A stretch of DNA of 64,000 nucleotides from Catalinimonas alkaloidigena. Its GTDB lineage: Bacteria > Bacteroidota > Bacteroidia > Cytophagales > Cyclobacteriaceae. The DNA lies in assembly GCF_029504655.1 (NCBI RefSeq), contig NZ_JAQFIL010000003.1, positions 1 through 64,000 on the forward strand, given 5' to 3'. Below are positions 58,059-64,000 of the stretch, in pieces; position 1 is the stretch's first letter, and the number at the start of each line of letters is the position of its first letter. A model generated the notes under the pieces. The model was given only the letters and a program-made list of their open reading frames with translations, searched no databases and was not told where the DNA came from. Made by a program: the position numbers and the translations under genes.

Positions 58059-60026
58059 ATGATACATTTCATAAAAAAATACACCGCTTTGATCCTGAGT
58101 GCAGCTTTTACTTTTGCCTGTACTCCCCAGCGCTCAAACAACGAAGCCGGTGGCGTAATGAATGTCAGCAACGCTGCCTCCAAAGTATATGTAGCCCCCG
58201 GAAACCATGATGAGTTTTATGCTTTTATGTCGGGAGGGTTTAGCGGACAGATCAGCGTATACGGCTTACCTTCCGGCAGATTGTTCAGGGTGATCCCCGT
58301 TTTTTCTCAGGATCCGGAAAAAGGTTATGGCTATAATGAAGAAACCAAGCCTATGCTGCAAACCTCTTATGGTTTTGTACCCTGGGATGATGCCCACCAC
58401 CCCGAACTCTCTCAGACCGATGGAGTGCCGGATGGCCGCTGGATTTTCATCAATGGTAACAATACTCCCCGCATTGCCAGAGTAGATCTGAGTACATTTG
58501 AAACTGCCGAAATCATTGAGATTCCAAATTCTGGGGGTAATCACTCTTCACCCTTTATCACTGCCAATTCTGAATATGTGGTAGCTGGTACCCGTTTTAG
58601 CGTACCGATTCCTAATGAAGATGTGGCGCTGGATCAGTACAAAGAAAAATACAAAGGTTCACTGAGCTTTATCAGTGTGGATCAGGAAAGTGGTGACATG
58701 GATATGGCTTTTCAGGTGCTGGTACCCGGCTATGATTATGACCTGGCACATGCCGGCAAAGGTCAGTCACATGGATGGGTATTCTTCACTACTTACAACA
58801 CTGAGCAATCCAATACGCTGAAAGAAATTGGCGCATCACAAAACGACAAGGATTTTATTGCAGCCGTCAACTGGAAGAAGGCTGAGGAATATCTGGCACA
58901 AGGAAAGGCCAAGGAGATGCCTGCTTCTTATTATAATAATGAGTACAGCGATGAGACTCATTCCGCCACTGCCACTCAGAAAAAATCTGTAAAAGTGCTG
59001 ATTCCTGAAGAATGTCCCGGACTTGTCTACTTCCTGCCTACACCTAAGTCCCCTCATGGTGTAGATGTAGATCCTACCGGAGAATATATTGTGGGTAATG
59101 GTAAATTGTCAGCGGATATGTCGGTGCACTCCTTTAGCAAAATGATGCAGGCCATTGAAAATGAAGATTTTGAAACTACCATAGATGGTATCCCAGTGCT
59201 TAAATACGAATCAGTGCTGGATGGTATCGTGAAGCAGGCGGGATTGGGGCCGTTGCATACTGAGTTTGACGGCAAAGGCAATGCCTATACCTCTTTCTTC
59301 ATCTCTTCAGAGGTGGTGAAATGGAAGGTGGATTCCAAAGAGGTAGTAGATCGTGCACCCACTTATTACTCCATAGGTCACCTGATGATTCCTGGTGGTG
59401 ACTCTCAACAGCCATTTGGCAAATACCTGGTCGCGCTGAACAAGATCACCAAAGACCGATATCTGCCAACCGGCCCGGAACTGGCACACTCTGCCCAGCT
59501 CTACGATATCTCCGGAGATAAAATGGAATTGTTACTGGACTTCCCTACCATCGGTGAGCCACACTATGCACAGGCTCTCCCTGCCGAACTGGTGAAGCCA
59601 AGATCTGTCAAGACCTTTAAGCTGTCAGAGAATCACCACCCTCATGCTGCCAAAAAGGAAAACGAGGCAAGGGTTGAGAGGAACGGCAATGAAGTACATG
59701 TGTACATGACTTCCATTCGCAGTCACTTTGCTCCGGACAATATTGAGGGTATTGAAGTGGGAGATAAGGTATACTTCCACCTGACCAACCTGGAACAGGA
59801 TTGGGACGTGCCTCACGGACTGAGCATCATGGGTGCTAATAATGCTGAATTGCTGGTGATGCCCGGACAGACTGAAACACTGCTCTGGGAACCGCAGAAA
59901 GCCGGTGTGTACCCTTTCTACTGTACCGACTTCTGCTCAGCACTGCATCAGGAAATGCAGGGCTATGCAAGGGTTTCTTCCAAAGGAAGCAGTGTTGCCC
60001 TGAGCTGGAAAACCGGAAATAAATGA
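58059..60026 (+). CDS. nosZ: Nitrous-oxide reductase, Sec-type (clade II) NosZ
   Basis: 655 residues. The N-terminus has a Sec lipoprotein-type signal (SAAFTFACTPQ, Cys21) and no twin-arginine motif, which marks clade II. The beta-propeller body has the conserved VYVAPGNHDEFYAFMSGGFSGQISVYGLPSGRLFRVIPVFS, DDAHHPELSQTDGVPDGRWIFING, GGNHSSPFIT and LVYFLPTPKSPHGVDVDPTGEYIVGNGKL. These carry the His residues of the CuZ cluster. The C-terminal CuA domain has YPFYCTDFCSALHQEMQGY (Cys622, Cys626, His630, Met633) and WDVPHGLSI. It reduces N2O to N2 as the last step of denitrification. All copper ligands recognisable by eye are present, so it should be active. Confidence 0.97.
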   Translation: MIHFIKKYTALILSAAFTFACTPQRSNNEAGGVMNVSNAASKVYVAPGNHDEFYAFMSGGFSGQISVYGLPSGRLFRVIPVFSQDPEKGYGYNEETKPMLQTSYGFVPWDDAHHPELSQTDGVPDGRWIFINGNNTPRIARVDLSTFETAEIIEIPNSGGNHSSPFITANSEYVVAGTRFSVPIPNEDVALDQYKEKYKGSLSFISVDQESGDMDMAFQVLVPGYDYDLAHAGKGQSHGWVFFTTYNTEQSNTLKEIGASQNDKDFIAAVNWKKAEEYLAQGKAKEMPASYYNNEYSDETHSATATQKKSVKVLIPEECPGLVYFLPTPKSPHGVDVDPTGEYIVGNGKLSADMSVHSFSKMMQAIENEDFETTIDGIPVLKYESVLDGIVKQAGLGPLHTEFDGKGNAYTSFFISSEVVKWKVDSKEVVDRAPTYYSIGHLMIPGGDSQQPFGKYLVALNKITKDRYLPTGPELAHSAQLYDISGDKMELLLDFPTIGEPHYAQALPAELVKPRSVKTFKLSENHHPHAAKKENEARVERNGNEVHVYMTSIRSHFAPDNIEGIEVGDKVYFHLTNLEQDWDVPHGLSIMGANNAELLVMPGQTETLLWEPQKAGVYPFYCTDFCSALHQEMQGYARVSSKGSSVALSWKTGNK

Positions 60027-60036
60027 TAAGAGCATT

Positions 60037-60057
60037 GGCTTCCCACTTAGGGAAGCC
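60037..60057 (+). terminator. Strong hairpin between nosZ and the nosL fusion gene
   Basis: GGCTTCCC (60037-60044) and GGGAAGCC (60050-60057) form a perfect 8-bp stem with a 5-nt loop, followed by TGCTTTTCT. It starts 11 bp after the nosZ stop. As the downstream genes are maturation factors, it may work as a partial terminator that keeps nosZ mRNA higher than theirs. Confidence 0.8.
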
Positions 60058-60087
60058 TGCTTTTCTATTCATTAATAGGCTATAGCC

Positions 60088-61164
60088 ATGAAAAATTCAC
60101 CGAGAATATTGTTTTTGATCGGAGCTTTGAGCTTGCTCTTGCTATTTGCTTTTCCCTTATGGCAGATTACCCTCTTTGCTCCACAATATCCTGATGGCAT
60201 CACTATGTACATCTGGATCAACCAAATATCAGGCAACAGTGAATCTGTCTTGCAGAATATCAATATCCTGAACCACTATATCGGTATGAAGTACATAGAG
60301 CCAGATTCAATCCCTGAGCTACAGTACTTCCCTTATATTGTCATCGGGATGGTTGTAATGGGTATCATACTGTTTTTTGTCAACAAACGACAAGGCTTTG
60401 TGGCCTGGAGCATACTACTAATTATCCTGGGTATACTGGGAATCTACGATTTTTATCTCTGGGAATATGATTATGGGCATGACCTAGATCCTAATGCGCC
60501 CATCAAAATACCTGGTATGATATACCAGCCACCTTTGTTTGGACAGAAAATGTTGCTCAACTTTGATGCCTACTCTTATCCTCATTGGGGCAGCATGTTC
60601 CTGGGTTTAGCGATGGTGCTGGGCCTGGCAGCCAGTTGGCTGAAGTGGAGAAATATAAAAAAGAAAAAAGCGGTTCAGCCCATTTCCATTGCCATATTGG
60701 TACTGATACTTTTCATTAATGGATGTTCCGTAGAGCCTCAGCCTATCAACTATGGTGAAGAACAATGCCAGTACTGCCAAATGACCATCGTAGATCAGCG
60801 CTACGGCAGCGAGCTGGTTTCTGCCAAAGGCAAGGTCTTCAAGTTTGACGCCATAGAATGTATGGTCAACTTTTATAAAACAGATCAGCTTGCCCATGAA
60901 GATATAGCATACTCTCTCGTAACAGGTTTTACTAAGCCAGGTTTACTGATTAATGCAAAAGAAGCCTATTACCTGAAGACAGACCAGATGCCTAGCCCTA
61001 TGGGATTGAACATGGCTGCTTTTCAGAATAAGGAGATTGCACAGCAGTTTCAGCAGGAGAATGGAGGAGAGCTCTACCGCTGGAAACAACTGAATGAACA
61101 ATTTGATACCATCTGGCAATTGGCCGATCCGCAAGCATATACTAAGGAAGAAAGTGAGGAATGA
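60088..61164 (+). CDS. nosL: Membrane protein-NosL fusion (copper chaperone for NosZ)
   Basis: 358 residues. The first 210 include an N-terminal transmembrane helix (ILFLIGALSLLLLFAFPLWQITL) and three or four more (YIVIGMVVMGIILFFV, VAWSILLIILGILGIYDFYLW, GSMFLGLAMVLGLAASWL, ISIAILVLILFING). The last of these ends in a lipobox-like ING-Cys213-S. A NosL domain follows with the copper site EEQCQYCQMTIVD (Cys227, Cys230, Met232) and KVFKFDAIECMVNFYKT. NosL delivers Cu(I) to NosZ. Fusing the NosL lipoprotein to a membrane part has been seen in Bacteroidota nos clusters. The N-terminal part could be an older separate gene. It overlaps nosD by 4 bp. Confidence 0.93.
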   Translation: MKNSPRILFLIGALSLLLLFAFPLWQITLFAPQYPDGITMYIWINQISGNSESVLQNINILNHYIGMKYIEPDSIPELQYFPYIVIGMVVMGIILFFVNKRQGFVAWSILLIILGILGIYDFYLWEYDYGHDLDPNAPIKIPGMIYQPPLFGQKMLLNFDAYSYPHWGSMFLGLAMVLGLAASWLKWRNIKKKKAVQPISIAILVLILFINGCSVEPQPINYGEEQCQYCQMTIVDQRYGSELVSAKGKVFKFDAIECMVNFYKTDQLAHEDIAYSLVTGFTKPGLLINAKEAYYLKTDQMPSPMGLNMAAFQNKEIAQQFQQENGGELYRWKQLNEQFDTIWQLADPQAYTKEESEE

Positions 61165-62402
61165 TCATGAAAGCTTTGCTGAATATTTTGCTGTTCATTT
61201 TTTTAGGTCTAGGTGCAGTTTATGCCCAAACCCATTACGTAGGGGTGGAGCGTCGGCATACATCACTCACTGAAGCCTTACAGTTTGCCAGCACCGGTGA
61301 TACAATTGTGGTAGAAAAAGGTGTTTACAAAGAAGGCAATATCATCATTGACAAACCCTTGGTACTGCTAGGTCAGGATTTCCCGGTGCTGGATGGAGAA
61401 AACCAGAACGAGATTCTGACCATCACTGCTGATTCTGTGACTGTAAGCGGTTTCAAAATTCAGAATGTAGGGGTTAGCTATCTCAAAGATCAGGCAGGTA
61501 TCAAGCTAAGTAATAGCCGGGGAAGCACTTTACGCGGCAACCAGTTGATCAACACCTTCTTTGGAGTAATGCTGGAAGAATCTGTCCATTGTACTGTGGC
61601 AGACAATGAGATTATCGGCAATGCGGAAAATGAAGCCTCTTCCGGCAATGCCATCCACCTCTGGTACTGTGATAGTATCACCATCAAAAACAATATCGTC
61701 AAAAATCACCGCGATGGGATTTATCTGGAGTTTGTCAACTACAGCACCATAGCAGAGAATGTAAGCGAAGGAAATCTGCGTTACGGCCTGCATTTTATGT
61801 TTTCAAACCACGACAATTATCTGGGTAATACATTTCGCAATAATGGGGCAGGCGTAGCGGTCATGTTTTCCAAGCAGATCAATATGCAGCGCAATGTCTT
61901 TGAAAAAAACTGGGGAAGTGCCTCCTATGGCTTATTGCTCAAAGAAATTTATGACAGCGAGATTACCCACAATGAATTTACCGAAAATACCAGTGGTATC
62001 TACGCTGAAGGGGCCAACCGCTGTAAGATTACGCACAATAACTTCAGGAGAAACGGCTGGGCACTGCGTATCTCCGGCAGTAGTGACAGCAATGTGTTTA
62101 CGAAAAATAATTTTCTGTCCAATACCTTTGACTTGTCCACCAACAGTCAGCACAACTATAACACCTACGAAAGTAATTACTGGAGCGAATACAGCGGCTA
62201 TGACCTGGATAAAAATGGAGTAGGGGATGTGCCCTACCATCCGGTCAAGCTGTTCTCCTATGTCATCAACCGGGTGCAGCCTTCTATCATTTTGTTGCGG
62301 AGTCTTTTCATAGACATTATCAATTTTGCCGAAAAAGTGGCTCCGGCCATCACTCCGCAAAACCTGGTAGATCCTTCACCTTTAATGAAACCAGTATCAT
62401 GA
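61161..62402 (+). CDS. nosD: NosD, periplasmic copper-processing beta-helix protein
   Basis: 413 residues. A signal peptide (MIMKALLNILLFIFLGLGAVYAQ) is followed by a right-handed parallel beta-helix with repeats of the CASH type. Examples are SYLKDQAGIKLSNSRGSTLRGNQLINTFFGVMLEES, HCTVADNEIIGNAENE, GNAIHLWYCDSITIKNNIVKNHRDGIYLEFVNYSTIAENV, and DLDKNGVGDVPYHPVKLFSYV near the end. It works with the NosFY ABC unit to complete the CuZ cluster. The start overlaps nosL (ATGATCATG) and the end overlaps nosF by 4 bp. Confidence 0.95.
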   Translation: MIMKALLNILLFIFLGLGAVYAQTHYVGVERRHTSLTEALQFASTGDTIVVEKGVYKEGNIIIDKPLVLLGQDFPVLDGENQNEILTITADSVTVSGFKIQNVGVSYLKDQAGIKLSNSRGSTLRGNQLINTFFGVMLEESVHCTVADNEIIGNAENEASSGNAIHLWYCDSITIKNNIVKNHRDGIYLEFVNYSTIAENVSEGNLRYGLHFMFSNHDNYLGNTFRNNGAGVAVMFSKQINMQRNVFEKNWGSASYGLLLKEIYDSEITHNEFTENTSGIYAEGANRCKITHNNFRRNGWALRISGSSDSNVFTKNNFLSNTFDLSTNSQHNYNTYESNYWSEYSGYDLDKNGVGDVPYHPVKLFSYVINRVQPSIILLRSLFIDIINFAEKVAPAITPQNLVDPSPLMKPVS

Positions 62403-63130
62403 TTACGATCAAAAATTTATATAAATCTTTCGGACCCAATCAGGTGCTTAAAGGAGTAGATTTAGATATTAGTTCAGGAGGCATTTTTGCCATTCTGGGT
62501 CCCAATGGTTCTGGTAAAACTACCCTCATCAAAAGTCTGCTCGGCCTGGTGCATCCTGATAAGGGAGAAATTTATCTTGAAGGAAAAAAAATCCACAGAG
62601 AATGGCTGTACCGTCAGCATATTGCTTACCTGCCCCAGATCGCCCGCTTCCCTGAGAACCTGAAAGTAAAGGAGCTGATAAGTATGGTGAAAGACATCAG
62701 GCAACAGCAAGCCGTGTATGAAGCAGAAATCATAGAGGGTTTTGAACTGGAAGAGTTTCTGGATAAAACGTTGCGCTCTCTTTCCGGAGGAACCCGGCAG
62801 AAGGTCAATATACTCCTCAGTCTGATGTTTGACAATCCTGTCATCATCCTTGATGAACCCACTGTAGGACTTGATCCGGTAGCGATGATCCGCTTGAAAG
62901 AGATGATCCTCAGAGAAAGAGAGGCTGGTAAGACTATTATTCTTACTACCCACATTATGAGCCTGGTAGAAACGCTGGCCGATGAAATTGTATTTCTGCT
63001 GGAGGGACATATTCACTTTAGGGGCAGTCTTCAGGAATTGGTAAGGCAAAGTGGTGAGGTAGACCTGGAGCATGCCATCGCTCAAATGCTACTCAAAAAA
63101 AAAGAAAGCATTTTGATGATGAATGATTGA
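62399..63130 (+). CDS. nosF: NosF, ABC-type ATPase for NosZ maturation
   Basis: 243 residues. Walker A LGPNGSGKTTL (Gly34-Thr41), Q loop YLPQIARFPENLKV, signature LSGGTRQKVNILLSL, Walker B VIILDEPTVGLDP and H loop TTHIMSL are all present. Together with NosY it forms the NosDFY ABC complex. The end lies 104 bp before the nosY start. This small gap has no clear hairpin or promoter. Confidence 0.96.
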   Translation: MITIKNLYKSFGPNQVLKGVDLDISSGGIFAILGPNGSGKTTLIKSLLGLVHPDKGEIYLEGKKIHREWLYRQHIAYLPQIARFPENLKVKELISMVKDIRQQQAVYEAEIIEGFELEEFLDKTLRSLSGGTRQKVNILLSLMFDNPVIILDEPTVGLDPVAMIRLKEMILREREAGKTIILTTHIMSLVETLADEIVFLLEGHIHFRGSLQELVRQSGEVDLEHAIAQMLLKKKESILMMND

Positions 63131-63234
63131 ACTACTCAACTTAATTCCAAAACTGTACAAACACGATTAATCGAGTTCCTCCTGAATGATCAATATTTCA
63201 ATCTGGAATCTGTAATTTTAAATCTGCTATTGTC

Positions 63235-64000
63235 ATGTTAAAAATATTCAAATTCACCTTCTTTGATCTGATGCGGAGCCGCTGGAGCATTATCTATTTT
63301 CTGTTCTATCTGCTCTGTGCCACAGGTCTGTTGTACTTTAGCAATGACCTATCCAAAGCCATCATCAGCCTGATGAACATCATTATCGTGCTGAGTCCGC
63401 TGGTAAGCATCATGTTTGGCGTAATTTACTATTACAGCAGCCGGGAATTTGTAGAACTACTGCTGGCCCAGCCTATACGCCGCGCTTCCATTTTTGGAGG
63501 GCAGTACCTGGGGCTGGCGCTTTCTCTTTCTCTGAGCCTGCTACTGGGATTAGGACTTCCATTTCTCTTTTATGGCATCTTTATATCGGCCCAGATATGG
63601 AATTTCTTCACATTGCTGCTTACCGGCTTGCTGCTGACCTTTATTTTTACTGCCATTGCCTTCTGGATTTCACTCAAAAATGAAAACAGAGTCAAGGGCT
63701 TCGGACTGGCACTGCTGGTGTGGCTGTTTATGGCAGTACTGTATGATGGAATATTCCTGCTTTTACTCCTGGCTTTTGAGGATTATCCGGTAGATAAATT
63801 TGCCATTGCTTTCACCCTCTTTAATCCGGTAGACCTTTCCCGCATTCTGATGATGCTCAAGCTGGATATATCAGCACTTCTGGGCTACACCGGAGCTGTG
63901 TTTAATAAATTCTTCGGTACCTCTCTAGGTATCACATTGGCTTTCATTTGCTCACTCGTTTGGATATTGATTCCTCTGTGGGGAGCAGGGAGAACTGCCA
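63235..64000 (+). CDS. nosY: NosY, ABC permease for NosZ maturation (partial, cut by window edge)
   Basis: 255 residues are visible, and the frame is open at the end of the window. The start MLKIFKFTFFDLMRSRWSIIYFLFYLLCATGLLYF is the usual NosY/ABC-2 opening, with about five or six transmembrane segments seen so far (LMNIIIVLSPLVSIMFGVIYYYSS, LGLALSLSLSLLLGLGLPFLFYGIFI, FFTLLLTGLLLTFIFTAIAFWISL, GLALLVWLFMAVLYDGIFLLLLLAF). ELLLAQPIRRASIFGGQYLGL is the coupling region. It pairs with NosF. A full NosY would have about 20-30 more residues. Confidence 0.92.
   Translation, partial: MLKIFKFTFFDLMRSRWSIIYFLFYLLCATGLLYFSNDLSKAIISLMNIIIVLSPLVSIMFGVIYYYSSREFVELLLAQPIRRASIFGGQYLGLALSLSLSLLLGLGLPFLFYGIFISAQIWNFFTLLLTGLLLTFIFTAIAFWISLKNENRVKGFGLALLVWLFMAVLYDGIFLLLLLAFEDYPVDKFAIAFTLFNPVDLSRILMMLKLDISALLGYTGAVFNKFFGTSLGITLAFICSLVWILIPLWGAGRTA

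Noticed and set aside
1..64000. CRISPR arrays, tRNA and rRNA genes
   Set aside because: No regularly spaced repeat-spacer array and no tRNA or rRNA-like sequence was recognised by eye; a covariance-model search would be needed to exclude small RNAs.

Overview
The window looks like DNA from a Bacteroidota bacterium, probably a free-living, marine-type member of the Cytophagales. The evidence is a SusC/SusD pair under ECF sigma/FecR control, TAnnTTTG-type promoter boxes, a Bacteroidetes-type tra (CTnDOT-like) conjugation system, and a clade II (Sec-type) nosZ cluster. Genes are dense. Most of the long non-coding stretches lie beside the replication, mobilisation and recombination genes.

Layout. 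1-6516 (all minus): a SusD-like lipoprotein (cut by the window edge), a SusC TonB-dependent receptor with an N-terminal STN domain, a FecR-type anti-sigma factor and an ECF sigma factor. Together they form a substrate-sensing outer-membrane uptake locus. 6904-10104: a replicon-like module made of a 34-bp perfect inverted repeat, a small serine recombinase, an IS982-type insertion sequence, a replication-initiator candidate, and nine 17-bp iterons (eight direct, one inverted). 10443-14546: a possible small gene, a membrane hybrid histidine kinase with a fused receiver and LuxR-type output domain, a GNAT acetyltransferase, and a frameshifted RadC/JAB gene. 14581-25748: an AAA/DUF4143 ATPase, then a defence operon: hsdM, a PD-(D/E)XK nuclease-like gene, hsdS and hsdR (joined by ATGA start/stop overlaps), followed by an AbiJ-like gene and a DUF2971 gene. 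26224-30877: a frameshifted nitrilase-family gene, an amidohydrolase-like lipoprotein, a stand-alone helicase-associated-repeat protein and an AlbA/Schlafen-type ATPase-fold protein.

30933-53860 is a conjugation region. The minus-strand operon (traE, F, G, J, K, N, M, a lipoprotein, three related VirB5-like coiled-coil proteins, traO) encodes a type IV secretion apparatus. On the plus strand are a Toprim/primase-like protein, a 193-aa protein with a DUF932 protein, an XRE-type regulator and a DUF6166-like protein. A ParA-like ATPase and a small basic partner follow on the minus strand. A 700-bp, extremely AT-rich, palindrome-bearing region comes next, and then a mobilisation operon (accessory protein, DUF5712-type relaxase, VirD4-type coupling protein and an unknown 151-aa protein). 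No tyrosine integrase or flanking att repeat was recognised. With the Rep/iteron module and ParA, 6.9-53.9 kb could therefore be an integrated conjugative plasmid, or the whole window could come from a large plasmid.

54058-64000: an ECF sigma factor with a membrane partner, a secreted amidohydrolase, a cysteine-free Crp/Fnr regulator, and a nos cluster for N2O reduction: cytochrome c lipoprotein, Sec-type NosZ, a membrane-NosL fusion, NosD, NosF and the start of NosY. The first nos gene has an Fnr-like box placed just upstream of a consensus Bacteroidetes -7 element.
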